Positions 28,568 through 37,484 of a stretch of 44,811 bases of DNA are shown piece by piece. The stretch comes from Clostridia bacterium (GTDB lineage Bacteria; Bacillota; Clostridia; Christensenellales; Aristaeellaceae): assembly GCA_017463245.1 (NCBI GenBank), contig JAFTPN010000001.1, positions 1-44,811 on the forward strand, given 5' to 3'. The translations under genes were made by a program, and so were the position numbers. The notes beneath the pieces were generated by a model that saw only the letters and a list, made by a program, of their open reading frames with translations, searched no databases and was not told where the DNA came from. The number at the start of each line of letters is the position of its first letter. Within the stretch, counting starts at the first letter, position 1.

Positions 28568-29089
28568 ATGGGATATAGACTGAGAAAGCTTGAACCTAAG
28601 GATGCGGCATTTATGCTGGAATGGATGCATGATCCTGATATCAATCACGTATTTGCAGCTCCATTCGCCTCCTTTACACTTGAAAAGGTACAGGCATTCA
28701 TTGAAAACTCGGGGAAAGAGCAAGAAGAGAATCTGCATTTCGCTTGTGTTGATGAAAAGGATGAGTACCTGGGTACGATCAGCCTAAAGAACATCAATAA
28801 GAAAAATCAAAATGCAGAATATGCAGTCAGCTTCCGTAAATGCGCACATGGAACGGGAGCCTCTCGCTATGCCACGCAGGCAATTCTGCGAATAGCCTTT
28901 GAAGAGCTGGGACTGGAAAAGGTCTACTTATATGTGCTTTCTATCAATCCCCGTGCTAATCGTTTTTATCAGAAAGTTGGTTTTGTGCATGAAGGAACGC
29001 TGAGAAAGCATGTCATGCATGGCGAAGCTCTGTGTGATGAGCTCTGGTATGGCATACTGCGCAGCGAATGGGAAGCGACAAGGAGGTAA
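28568..29089 (+). CDS. GNAT acetyltransferase, probable sugar N-acetyltransferase
   Basis: This 173-residue RimJ/RimL-like GNAT has the acetyl-CoA loop region around RKCAHGTGASRYATQAIL and the common C-terminal block NPRANRFYQKVGFVHEGTLR. Its place right after fdtA-fdtB suggests that it acetylates the 3-amino sugar. In the best-known pathway that step uses a left-handed beta-helix enzyme (FdtC), so this would be a non-homologous replacement; that is inference. The ATG at 28568 follows GAGGTG. Confidence 0.8.
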   Translation: MGYRLRKLEPKDAAFMLEWMHDPDINHVFAAPFASFTLEKVQAFIENSGKEQEENLHFACVDEKDEYLGTISLKNINKKNQNAEYAVSFRKCAHGTGASRYATQAILRIAFEELGLEKVYLYVLSINPRANRFYQKVGFVHEGTLRKHVMHGEALCDELWYGILRSEWEATRR

Positions 29090-29096
29090 GTGACAA

Positions 29097-29984
29097 ATGA
29101 AAGGCATCATCCTCGCTGGCGGCGCCGGCACGCGTTTGTACCCCCTGACCATGGTCACGTCCAAGCAGCTCCTGCCCGTGTACGACAAGCCCATGATCTA
29201 CTATCCCCTCAGCACGCTGATGCTGGCGGGCATCAAGGATATCCTCATCATTTCCACGCCGGAGGATACGCCGCGGTTTGAGCATCTCTTGGGGGACGGC
29301 AGCCAGTTCGGCGTGAACCTCAGCTATTGCGTGCAGCCCTCGCCGGATGGCCTGGCGCAGGCGTTTTTGCTGGGCGAGGAGTTCATTGGTGATGAGGCCT
29401 GCGCTATGGTGCTGGGCGACAACATCTTCTATGGCAATGGCTTCAGCAAGATCCTGCGGGCGGCGGTGGAGAACGCGGAGCAGAATGCCCGTGCTACCGT
29501 GTTTGGCTATTATGTGACGGATCCCGAGCGCTTTGGCGTGGTGGAGTTTGACGAGAATGGCCGCGTGATCTCCGTGGAGGAAAAGCCCAAGCAGCCCAAG
29601 AGCAACTATGCGATTACGGGTCTGTATTTCTATCCCAAGGGCGTCAGCGCCATGGCGCACGGGGTGAAGCCCTCTGCCCGTGGGGAGCTGGAGATCACCA
29701 CGCTGAACGAGATGTATCTCAACCAGGGCGAGCTGGATGTGCAGCTGCTGGGTCGTGGCTTTGCCTGGCTGGACACCGGCACCATGGATTCCCTGGTGGA
29801 GGCGGCGGACTTTGTGCAGATGGTAGAAAAGCGCCAGGGCATCAAGATCAGCGCGCCGGAGGAGATCGCCTATAAGAATGGGTGGATCAGCAAGGAAAAG
29901 CTGCTGGAGTCTGCGGAGCGCTACGGTAAGAGCCCCTATGGCGCGCACCTGAAGGCTGTGGCAGACGGAAAGGTACGATATTAA
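29097..29984 (+). CDS. rmlA: Glucose-1-phosphate thymidylyltransferase
   Basis: RmlA makes dTDP-glucose from dTTP and glucose-1-phosphate, the first step to all dTDP-deoxysugars. The 295-residue protein shows [13 protein letters not shown] (residues 6-18), [25 protein letters not shown], and [12 protein letters not shown] very strong AAGGAGGT site lies before the ATG at 29097. It is visibly GC-richer than the genes just upstream. Confidence 0.97.
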   Translation: MKGIILAGGAGTRLYPLTMVTSKQLLPVYDKPMIYYPLSTLMLAGIKDILIISTPEDTPRFEHLLGDGSQFGVNLSYCVQPSPDGLAQAFLLGEEFIGDEACAMVLGDNIFYGNGFSKILRAAVENAEQNARATVFGYYVTDPERFGVVEFDENGRVISVEEKPKQPKSNYAITGLYFYPKGVSAMAHGVKPSARGELEITTLNEMYLNQGELDVQLLGRGFAWLDTGTMDSLVEAADFVQMVEKRQGIKISAPEEIAYKNGWISKEKLLESAERYGKSPYGAHLKAVADGKVRY

Positions 29985-30544
29985 TGAAGCGGATCGATAC
30001 CAAGCTGGAGGGCGTGTGCATCATTGAACCGGTGGTGCATGGCGACCATCGCGGGTATTTCATGGAGACTTACTCCACCAAGGCCTTTGCGGACATCGGC
30101 ATCGACACGGTGTTTGTGCAGGACAACCAGTCCTTCTCTGCGCAGAAGGGCGTTTTGCGGGGCATTCATTTCCAGAATGCACCCATGGCGCAGGCCAAGC
30201 TGGTGCGCGTCACCAAGGGTGCTGTGCTTGACGTGGCCGTTGACCTGCGCAAGGGCAGTCCCACCTACAAGCAGTGGGTGAGCGTGGAGCTTTCGGCAGA
30301 CAACAAGCGGATGATGTACATCCCCCGTGGCTTTGGCCATGGCTTTGTGACCCTGACGGAGAACGTGGAGTTTTGCTACAAGGTGGACAACCTCTACTCC
30401 AAGGAGTGCGACCGGGGCATCCGCTACAACGATCCCACCATCGGCGTGGACTGGGGCGAGGTCAACGAATCCCTCCTCTCCCAGAAAGACACCACCGGCC
30501 CCATGCTCGACGACAGCGACTGCAATTTCGTGTACGAAGGGTGA
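29984..30544 (+). CDS. rmlC: dTDP-4-dehydrorhamnose 3,5-epimerase
   Basis: RmlC epimerises the RmlB product toward dTDP-L-rhamnose. The 186-residue cupin has DHRGYFMETYS, QDNQSFSAQKGVLRGIHFQ with the catalytic histidine, the basic KLVRVTKGAVLDVAVDLR strand, and PRGFGHGFVTL. It overlaps the rmlA stop by one base. No rmlD reductase is in the window, so the final rhamnose step must be encoded elsewhere if it occurs. Confidence 0.96.
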   Translation: MKRIDTKLEGVCIIEPVVHGDHRGYFMETYSTKAFADIGIDTVFVQDNQSFSAQKGVLRGIHFQNAPMAQAKLVRVTKGAVLDVAVDLRKGSPTYKQWVSVELSADNKRMMYIPRGFGHGFVTLTENVEFCYKVDNLYSKECDRGIRYNDPTIGVDWGEVNESLLSQKDTTGPMLDDSDCNFVYEG

Positions 30545-30590
30545 AATTAGATTAGGCGTTTTGTGATAGCAATGGGTTAAGGCGAGATGG

Positions 30591-30618
30591 TTGTTTGAGG
30601 CAAATAACTATTTATGTT
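30591..30618 (+). promoter_or_regulatory. Possible weak promoter before the GT/TagF-like gene
   Basis: TTGTTT (30591-30596), 16 bases, then TATGTT (30613-30618). It lies in an AT-rich 103-base gap without other features. No terminator separates it from rmlC, so read-through is also possible. Confidence 0.3.
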
Positions 30619-30647
30619 CAGTAGTTTATTAATATGGAGGCTTTCTC

Positions 30648-33236
30648 ATGAACGAAAAGAAAAAAATGATTATTTTTTTTCCGCGCGAGCAGACAATTGC
30701 GGGTGGACATGTGCTGTTCTTGGGATGGGCTCGATATCTGGCTGACCAAAAACTGAGAGAGGTTTATTTTGTATACAGCAAAAAACCCAATATGAGCATG
30801 ATCAATGCGTATTATAGCGAGAATGTTCATTATGTCGACTGGGAGGATGATTCGGTCGATCGGCAAGAACTGTTCAAAGATGCGGATGTGTTTACCCCTA
30901 TCAACTATATAATGATTTTGTTGTCCTATATACCTTTTGATGCAAACTGCCGTGTATTAACCTATATCGGCAATCCGCTGGAGAAAAAATGGTTTGAGAA
31001 CAATCTGAGTTATCGGAATGTGCAGGATAGCGTTGCCCTTAACGCATGCTATGATCTTTTTGAGGCAACTAACTCGCTTTCATATATGGATTTAAGCTGC
31101 TTTGTGGAAGTGACAGGGAAGCTTTGTCCGCATGATTTTGCTTCCTATGCGCCTGTTTTTTATCAGCCTGCAGAATGTGATTATCCAGCAAAAGGGCTGA
31201 TTGGAAATGGCCGAATCAATATTGCTTGGTTAGGCCGACTTGACACAGATAAAATTGAATCGTTGCTGAACATGATTGAAAATCTGTTTAAGTGCAACAT
31301 AAATGATATGCAGATTGATCTGCATATCATTGGTGACGGTAATGCCAAAGGGAGAATCAACTTTGCAAAGTACTCACCCAAGATCCGATTCATTTTCACA
31401 TCTTATCTGTATGGCGAAACATTAAATACATATCTGTATCAAAATGCGGATTTTGCTGTGGCGATGGGTATCTCGGCATTGGATATTGCGCGTGTGAATG
31501 TGCCGGTTGCATTGCCCATTGTTGATCATAAAAGAATAACAACGAATAAGTATGTATATCTGTTTGATACCAAGGATTATACCCTGGGGATAACGGATCA
31601 GTTTATCAATATGGCGGGAATACGCACATATACCTTAGAAGAGATGTTACGATGCATATATGACGAAAACAGAAAAGAAGAACTTGCTGTGCGGTGCGAT
31701 CAATATGCACGGGAAGAGTTTTCGATTCATAATTCGTCGCAGTGTTTATTACGGGCTATGGAACAATGTACGCTTACGTTACAGCAGTTGATCAGTTCAG
31801 CGTTAATTAGCAAAGAATTGAAAAATTATGAACTATATAAAAAATTGGTACCCAGCAATGGTATCATAGAATATATCGAGTTTGTCCATCAGGAAAATTT
31901 GGCAGTTCAGCGAGGCAGGGTAGAACATCTCCTGTTTTTGCCAAAAAAAATTGGCAAGAAGGTCTATCATAAAGTTGCTACAAAGGTAATGGGAAAAATA
32001 CGGCAACATATCCGTGAAAAAGAGTATAAAACAGTTATTCAGCACTATGAAGAGGTGTTGCCTGTTGTTCAAAAACGATTAAAAGAAGAAGGAGAGCTGA
32101 AAGTAGGCTTTGTTGTTGTTTTTTCCAGTACGTTTACGTATCGTCCTATCTTTGAGGCAATGCAGAATTCTTCGGGGTTCGACCCGTATATCATTGTGGT
32201 GCCAGATGTAAGCCGTGATGAAGGATTCCGGAACGCTCAATTTTCTCAAGCAATAAATGAGTTAGAAGAGAAATATCCCGATCGGGTGGTTGCGGGATAT
32301 GACTTGACAACGGGAAAACATATTGACATTGATGAAACGTATGCGATCCTGTTTTTTGCAAACCCTTATGAGACAATGGTTGCTCCAGAGTATCAAATCC
32401 GTCACTTCTGGAAGAAGAACGTACTCATGCTTTATGCCTATTATGGTTTTGGCGCGACCACTTATGGGCGATTGGTTATGCAGACGGATGTTTACAATAG
32501 CGTATGGAAGCTGCTGCTTGATACAGAATTGAGCTTACAGGACTTGAAGATTCACCAGCCGGTTAAGGGCAAAAACGCGTTGGTTACTGGTTATGTAAAG
32601 ATGGATGAACTGGCACAAATCCCGGTGGAGAAACGGGAGCGGAAGCGAGTGCTGATCTGTCCTCATCATACAGTAATGAATTGGGACGCACTGAACCTGT
32701 CGAACTTTGTTCCATATGCAGAGGGAATTTTGGAACTGCCCCAAAAGTATCCTGATATTGATTTTGTGTTCAGGCCGCATCCGATGCTTTTCGACAACCT
32801 GCGTCGGTATAAGATTTGGACAGAAGAACAGATTCAGAGCTATCTTACGAGGTTGGAGGAAATTCCCAATATCGTCCATAGCACCGAAGGTGACTATATG
32901 GAACTGTTCGTTAACAGCGATGCAATGATACATGATTGCAGCTCTTTCATTGGAGAGTATTTGTTTACGGAGCATCCTTGCTGCTATATGTACAAACCCG
33001 AAACAAAGGTGGAAGATGTATATACTCCTTTGGGTCTGAAGTGCTTGGAGCAATACTATCCCGCCCATGCCTGGTCTGATGTCATTGACTTTATTGATCG
33101 GGTGGTGATTGGGCAGGAGGATCCTAAGGAAGTGCAGCGGAGAGCCTTTGTGAAGGAAACGCTGAAATTTGCTTATCCCAATAGTGCGCAGAATGTGGTG
33201 GATATGATCCGCGATGCAATTATATCTGCAAAATAA
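30648..33236 (+). CDS. Fusion of GT4-like glycosyltransferase and CDP-glycerol glycerophosphotransferase-like domains
   Basis: This 862-residue protein has two parts. Residues 1-370 look like a GT-B glycosyltransferase (INIAWLGRLDTDKIESLL near 190, LHIIGDGNAKG, then LYGETLNTYLYQNADFAVAMG). Residues about 484-860 resemble TagF/TarF polyol-phosphate transferases (PF04464): VGFVVVFSSTFTYRPIFEAM, ICPHHTVMNW (about 670), FRPHP (708-711) and MIHDCSSFIGEYLF (about 761). It could add both a sugar and an alditol-phosphate unit to a polymer. The gene is AT-rich compared with rmlA/rmlC. GGAGG precedes the ATG, and a terminator follows. Confidence 0.82.
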   Translation: MNEKKKMIIFFPREQTIAGGHVLFLGWARYLADQKLREVYFVYSKKPNMSMINAYYSENVHYVDWEDDSVDRQELFKDADVFTPINYIMILLSYIPFDANCRVLTYIGNPLEKKWFENNLSYRNVQDSVALNACYDLFEATNSLSYMDLSCFVEVTGKLCPHDFASYAPVFYQPAECDYPAKGLIGNGRINIAWLGRLDTDKIESLLNMIENLFKCNINDMQIDLHIIGDGNAKGRINFAKYSPKIRFIFTSYLYGETLNTYLYQNADFAVAMGISALDIARVNVPVALPIVDHKRITTNKYVYLFDTKDYTLGITDQFINMAGIRTYTLEEMLRCIYDENRKEELAVRCDQYAREEFSIHNSSQCLLRAMEQCTLTLQQLISSALISKELKNYELYKKLVPSNGIIEYIEFVHQENLAVQRGRVEHLLFLPKKIGKKVYHKVATKVMGKIRQHIREKEYKTVIQHYEEVLPVVQKRLKEEGELKVGFVVVFSSTFTYRPIFEAMQNSSGFDPYIIVVPDVSRDEGFRNAQFSQAINELEEKYPDRVVAGYDLTTGKHIDIDETYAILFFANPYETMVAPEYQIRHFWKKNVLMLYAYYGFGATTYGRLVMQTDVYNSVWKLLLDTELSLQDLKIHQPVKGKNALVTGYVKMDELAQIPVEKRERKRVLICPHHTVMNWDALNLSNFVPYAEGILELPQKYPDIDFVFRPHPMLFDNLRRYKIWTEEQIQSYLTRLEEIPNIVHSTEGDYMELFVNSDAMIHDCSSFIGEYLFTEHPCCYMYKPETKVEDVYTPLGLKCLEQYYPAHAWSDVIDFIDRVVIGQEDPKEVQRRAFVKETLKFAYPNSAQNVVDMIRDAIISAK

Positions 33237-33256
33237 TGAATTGGAATGTAACTAAT

Positions 33257-33293
33257 AAAAACCGGCATCGTTGCGAAGGATGTCGGTTTTTTT
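33257..33293 (+). terminator. Rho-independent terminator after the GT/TagF-like gene
   Basis: AAAACCGGCATC pairs with GATGTCGGTTTT (one G-T pair), followed by more T. It closes the first polysaccharide transcript. Confidence 0.85.
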
Positions 33294-33311
33294 GATGAGC
33301 TCGGATATGGG

Positions 33312-33340
33312 TTGTTTCAATGAAGATTCCATGATATAAT
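33312..33340 (+). promoter_or_regulatory. Promoter of the rmlB-tarI-SDR unit
   Basis: TTGTTT (33312-33317), 17 bases, then a perfect TATAAT (33335-33340), directly after the terminator. It makes rmlB the head of a separate transcript. Confidence 0.75.
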
Positions 33341-33410
33341 GTGATGAAACGTTTTGGGAAAAGATGTTGTGATATGTTCTTGAATATCGTTTTCGAAAGG
33401 GAGAGATAAC

Positions 33411-34430
33411 ATGACGATCATCGTGACTGGCGGTGCTGGGTTCATTGGATCCAATTTCATTTTTCATATGCTGGAGAAGTATCCGGAGTATCGGATCATT
33501 TGCCTGGACAAGCTGACCTATGCGGGCAATCTGTCCACGCTGGCGCCGGTGATGGACAATCCGAACTTTCGGTTTGTGAAGGCGGACATCTGCGACCGCG
33601 AGGCGGTGTTCCAGTTGTTTGAAGAGGAGAATCCGGACATTGTGGTGAACTTCGCTGCGGAGAGCCATGTGGATCGCTCCATCGAGAACCCCGGCGTGTT
33701 CCTGCAGACCAACATCATGGGCACGGCCACGCTGATGGACGCCTGCCGCAAGTACGGCATTCAGCGCTATCATCAGGTGTCCACCGACGAGGTCTATGGC
33801 GACCTGCCCCTGGATCGCCCCGACCTGTTCTTCACCGAGGAGACCCCCATCCACACCAGCAGCCCCTATTCTTCCTCCAAGGCGGGTGCTGACCTGCTGG
33901 TGCTGGCCTATCACCGCACCTTCGGCCTGCCGGTGACCATCAGCCGCTGCTCCAACAACTATGGCCCCTATCATTTCCCGGAGAAGCTGATCCCTCTGAT
34001 GATCGCCAATGCCCTGAACGACAAGCCCTTGCCCGTGTACGGCACCGGCGAGAACGTTCGCGACTGGCTTTACGTCACCGACCACTGCAAGGCCATTGAC
34101 CTGATCATCCACAAGGGTCGCGTGGGCGAGGTGTACAACATCGGCGGCCACAACGAGATGGCCAACATCGACATCGTGAAGATCATCTGCAAGGAGCTGG
34201 GCAAGCCGGAGAGCCTGATCACCTACGTGGGCGACCGCAAGGGTCACGACCTGCGCTATGCCATCGATCCCACCAAGATCCACTCCGAGCTGGGTTGGCT
34301 GCCGGAGACCATGTTCAAGGACGGCATCAAGAAGACCATCCAATGGTACCTGGATAACAAGGAGTGGTGGGAGACCATCATTTCCGGCGAGTATCAGCAG
34401 TATTATGAGAAGATGTATGGGAACAGGTAA
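33411..34430 (+). CDS. rmlB: dTDP-glucose 4,6-dehydratase
   Basis: RmlB turns dTDP-glucose into dTDP-4-keto-6-deoxyglucose, the branch point for RmlC and for FdtA. The 339-residue extended SDR has the NAD motif GGAGFIGSNF (residues 7-16), the RmlB-specific CLDKLTYAGNLSTL, ESHVDRSI, STDEVYGDL and the catalytic Y153-x3-K157 (YSSSK). The base composition matches the housekeeping genes. It supplies both sugar branches of the locus although it is on a different transcript from rmlA and rmlC. Confidence 0.97.
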   Translation: MTIIVTGGAGFIGSNFIFHMLEKYPEYRIICLDKLTYAGNLSTLAPVMDNPNFRFVKADICDREAVFQLFEEENPDIVVNFAAESHVDRSIENPGVFLQTNIMGTATLMDACRKYGIQRYHQVSTDEVYGDLPLDRPDLFFTEETPIHTSSPYSSSKAGADLLVLAYHRTFGLPVTISRCSNNYGPYHFPEKLIPLMIANALNDKPLPVYGTGENVRDWLYVTDHCKAIDLIIHKGRVGEVYNIGGHNEMANIDIVKIICKELGKPESLITYVGDRKGHDLRYAIDPTKIHSELGWLPETMFKDGIKKTIQWYLDNKEWWETIISGEYQQYYEKMYGNR

Positions 34431-34457
34431 GAAACCAATAATGGAAGGAGGGTGTGC

Positions 34458-35168
34458 GTGAACATCGCGCTCATCATTGCGGGTGGATCAGGACAGAGAA
34501 TGCATCAAGAGATTCCGAAGCAGTTCATCAATGTGTATGATAAGCCGGTTATTATCTATACGCTGGAGGCTTTTCAGAATCACCCGGAAATCGATGCGAT
34601 TGCAGTTGTGTGTATTGAAGGCTGGGAAGGCTTTTTGCGTGCCTATGCTAACCAGTTTGGCATTACGAAGCTTTTGTATGTTGTTCCCGGTGGTGAAAAT
34701 GGACAGGGATCAATACGCAACGGCGTTTATGAACTGGAAAAGCATTATGGCGCGGAAGACATTGTGCTGATTCATGATGCCATTCGTCCAATGGTTTCGC
34801 CCGAAATCATTACGGATTGTATTCACAAAGCACGCAAGTATGGAAGCGCTATTGCAACGATTCCCTGTGCTGAAGCCATGATGCAGACTGAAGATGGCGT
34901 TGTTTCTACGGGTAGCTATCCGCGGAACAACTTGAAACGCACGCAGACACCTCAGGGCTTTCCGATCGGGAAAATATGCGATTTGCACAGGCGGGCATTG
35001 GAGGCCGGTGTGACCAATTCGGTAGCATCCTGCACATTGATGATCGAAATGGGAGAGCAGGTGCATTTCTCCGCAGGCTCGGAAAAGAATGTAAAACTGA
35101 CGACCGTTGAAGACATCGATATTTTCAAGGCCTTGCTGAAAGCAAAACGTTCAGAGTGGCTGAAATGA
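34458..35168 (+). CDS. IspD/TarI-family cytidylyltransferase
   Basis: This 236-residue enzyme attaches CMP to a polyol or sugar phosphate; in this setting CDP-ribitol (TarI-like) is more likely than the isoprenoid IspD role. All catalytic motifs look intact: AGGSGQRM...PKQF, GSIRNGV, IHDAIRPMV, RTQTPQGF and NVKLTTVEDI. I chose the GTG at 34458 because AAGGAGG lies six bases before it; a GTG at 34452 is too close. The next gene overlaps by four bases. A paralogue with altered motifs is fused to an HTH at 41074. Confidence 0.87.
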   Translation: MNIALIIAGGSGQRMHQEIPKQFINVYDKPVIIYTLEAFQNHPEIDAIAVVCIEGWEGFLRAYANQFGITKLLYVVPGGENGQGSIRNGVYELEKHYGAEDIVLIHDAIRPMVSPEIITDCIHKARKYGSAIATIPCAEAMMQTEDGVVSTGSYPRNNLKRTQTPQGFPIGKICDLHRRALEAGVTNSVASCTLMIEMGEQVHFSAGSEKNVKLTTVEDIDIFKALLKAKRSEWLK

Positions 35169-36235
35169 TGGAGAGCAGCATGGAACTATATCAAAGCGCT
35201 ACCTACCGAGAAGACCTGGAAACGGCAGTTGAGCATATTGTAAATGCCGAAAAGCTTTGCGGCAGTACGGTATTGGTTACAGGCGCAACAGGAACAATCG
35301 GATCCTTTGTGGTGGATGCGCTGCTTTGGATGAATCGATTTCATGGAGCCAATATTCATGTGATTGTTGCCGGCAGAAACATGGAGCGGCTACGTACACG
35401 TTTTGCTTGGACTGGCGAGGAGCTGCTGACCTGTGTGCATTATGACATATATCAGCCGATAGAATTTGATTTTCCGGTTGATTATGTGATTCATGCAGCT
35501 GGGAATGCAACGCCGGGCACTTTTGCAAAGGATCCTGTGGGAACAATTGTTGGAAATGTTCAGGGAACATATGCATTACTTGCATATGGGAAAAACCATG
35601 GGATGAAACGTTTTTTGTATGTTTCCTCGGGTGAAGTATATGGCACAGGAAATGCTGAAATAGAAGCACTGTCCGAAGATTACAGTGGCCCGCTGGAAGC
35701 CACCTCCCCCAGGAGCTGCTATCCCTCCAGCAAACGGACAGCAGAAACATTGTGCGTAAGTTATGCGCAGCAGTACGATACGCAAGCAGTTATTGTGCGC
35801 CCTTGTCACACTTATGGGCCGGGAATGACGGAAAGTGATAATCGCGCCCATGCGCAGTTTTTCCGCAATGCTTTGAAGCAGGAGGATATTGTTCTGAAAA
35901 GCGCAGGAGAGCAATTGCGCTCGTATTGCTATGTAGCGGATTGTGTTTCTGGCTTGCTAACGGTACTGCTTTGTGGTGAAAATGCAAGCGCCTATAATCT
36001 GGCGAATCCTGAAGCACGGGTTACGATAGCGCAGCTTGCGCAGGAGATTGCATCGGCAGCAGGAACAAAGGCGATATTTGCCGCGGCAACAAAGGCGGAT
36101 ATCGCGCAACGCTCCCCAATTGCCAGACAGGTGCTTGCAACAGACAAGCTGGAAGCACTTGGGTGGAAAGGCGTATATTGCGTTCGCCAGGGTGTGAACA
36201 GAACAATAAAGATATTGCAAGAGGTAACTTACTAA
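35165..36235 (+). CDS. Extended SDR, NAD-dependent nucleotide-sugar epimerase/dehydratase-like
   Basis: This 356-residue protein has the Rossmann motif VLVTGATGTIGSFV (about 35-50), YVSSGEVYGTG and the catalytic Y186-x3-K190 (CYPSSK). RPCHTYGPGM and a C-terminal substrate domain follow. Translational overlap (ATGA) with the cytidylyltransferase suggests they act on the same compound, perhaps reducing or reshaping the substrate or the CDP product. Classical CDP-ribitol synthesis uses the TarJ dehydrogenase, which this is not. The substrate is therefore open. An alternative start is the ATG at 35180. Confidence 0.82.
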   Translation: MMESSMELYQSATYREDLETAVEHIVNAEKLCGSTVLVTGATGTIGSFVVDALLWMNRFHGANIHVIVAGRNMERLRTRFAWTGEELLTCVHYDIYQPIEFDFPVDYVIHAAGNATPGTFAKDPVGTIVGNVQGTYALLAYGKNHGMKRFLYVSSGEVYGTGNAEIEALSEDYSGPLEATSPRSCYPSSKRTAETLCVSYAQQYDTQAVIVRPCHTYGPGMTESDNRAHAQFFRNALKQEDIVLKSAGEQLRSYCYVADCVSGLLTVLLCGENASAYNLANPEARVTIAQLAQEIASAAGTKAIFAAATKADIAQRSPIARQVLATDKLEALGWKGVYCVRQGVNRTIKILQEVTY

Positions 36236-36239
36236 ATTC

Positions 36240-36287
36240 GCGCCCCTCCATTTCCCGTTGCAGGGTGGATGAGAAGGGGCGTTTTTT
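36240..36287 (+). terminator. Terminator at the end of the polysaccharide locus
   Basis: GCGCCCCT pairs with AGGGGCG across about 26 bases that can form an inner pairing, followed by TTTTTT. Confidence 0.7.
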
Positions 36288-36301
36288 GTTGCAACGAAAA
36301 G

Positions 36302-36826
36302 TTAAGCAATTGCCTTCTCCAGCAGCACCAGCTGCACCCCCGCAATGCCGTTGAACACGCAGGGCACAATGCCGATCTCCGCGTAGCCCAGCTTTTTGTA
36401 GAGGGCGCGGGCGGCGGTGTTGCGGGCGTTGGTGTCCATGCGGAGGAAGGGGCAGCCGTGGGCGCGGGCGTGGGCCTCGTAGAAGGCGACGAACTGGGTG
36501 GCGTAGCCGCGGCCGGCGGCCTGGGGGTGGATCACCAGGGTGTGCAGCACCATGACCTGTGCGTCGGGGGCGGGGTGCTGCCAGGGGGCGCCCTGGTAGA
36601 CATCCACCTGCTGCTGGTTGATGATGGCAGCGCCCACCACCTGGCCATCGGCTTCGGCCACGAAGAGGTCGCCGCGGGCCAGGGAGGCCTCGGCTGTCTG
36701 GCGGGTGGGGTAGACGCCGCGGATCCAGCCCACGGTGGACAGACCCTGTTCCTCGGTGGTGTGGATGGCATCGTAGATGGCGGTGATGGCGGCGATGTCG
36801 CCGGGGGTGGCGGGACGGATGTGCAT
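36302..36826 (-). CDS. GNAT N-acetyltransferase
   Basis: This 174-residue GNAT starts MHIRPATPGDIAAITAIYDA, with LHTLVIHPQAAGRGYATQFV as the acetyl-CoA binding block and NTAARALYKKLGYAEIG near the end. The substrate is not predictable. CCAGGAGG lies before the ATG at 36826. It is divergent from the sigma factor gene over a 133-base gap. Confidence 0.9.
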   Translation of the reverse strand: MHIRPATPGDIAAITAIYDAIHTTEEQGLSTVGWIRGVYPTRQTAEASLARGDLFVAEADGQVVGAAIINQQQVDVYQGAPWQHPAPDAQVMVLHTLVIHPQAAGRGYATQFVAFYEAHARAHGCPFLRMDTNARNTAARALYKKLGYAEIGIVPCVFNGIAGVQLVLLEKAIA

Positions 36827-36959
36827 GGGCGTACCTCCTGGTGGATGGCGATGAAGAAAGTATACAGCAAAAGGGTGGATAAATCTACAAAAAACATTGG
36901 GGGAAATACGATAATCCGGCGGAGTGATTCGTCTATATAGGTGCAAGGAGGTGAAAACC

Positions 36960-37484
36960 ATGAGCAATGTCAAGGGCCCTGACGGCGCTCAGATGCGGGA
37001 TCAGGCATTCGAGGAGCTGGTGGAGCAGCACCAGACGGCGCTTTTGCGCACCTGCTTCCTCTACCTGCGGGATCGGTCGCTGGCCGAGGACGCCGTGCAG
37101 GAGACCTTCCTGAAGGCGTACCGCAGCATGGGGAGCTTCAGGGGCGAGAGCAGCCAGCGGACGTGGCTCATGCGCATTGCCATGAACACCTGCCGCGACC
37201 TGAGCCGCTCCGGCTGGTTTCGGTTCCACGATCGCCGCTACACCCCGGATATGCTGCCGGAGGCCAGCGTCCCCTTCGAGGATGAAGAGGAAGGCCTGGT
37301 GGCTGCAGTGATGCAGCTGCCCCGCAAGCTACGGGAGGTGATCCTCCTGCACTACTACCAAGGCATGAGTACAGTTGAAATCGCCAGTTCGCTGGGCATA
37401 GCACAATCCTCCGTATCGGGGAGGATGAAGCGCGGGCGGGAAAAGCTCCGCGCCATGTTGGAAGGGAGGGAACCCCATGCGTGA
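36960..37484 (+). CDS. ECF-type RNA polymerase sigma factor
   Basis: This 174-residue sigma-70 family protein has region 2 (FEELVEQHQTALLRTCFLYLRD...AEDAVQETFLKAYRSM) and region 4 (QLPRKLREVILLHYYQGMS...IAQSSVSGRMKRGREKLR) joined by a short linker, with no region 1 or 3. AAGGAGG precedes the ATG at 36960. A CGTCTATA at 36930-36937 resembles an ECF -10 element, but I find no matching -35 at the right distance. The gene overlaps the next by eight bases, as expected for a sigma/anti-sigma pair. Confidence 0.93.
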   Translation: MSNVKGPDGAQMRDQAFEELVEQHQTALLRTCFLYLRDRSLAEDAVQETFLKAYRSMGSFRGESSQRTWLMRIAMNTCRDLSRSGWFRFHDRRYTPDMLPEASVPFEDEEEGLVAAVMQLPRKLREVILLHYYQGMSTVEIASSLGIAQSSVSGRMKRGREKLRAMLEGREPHA

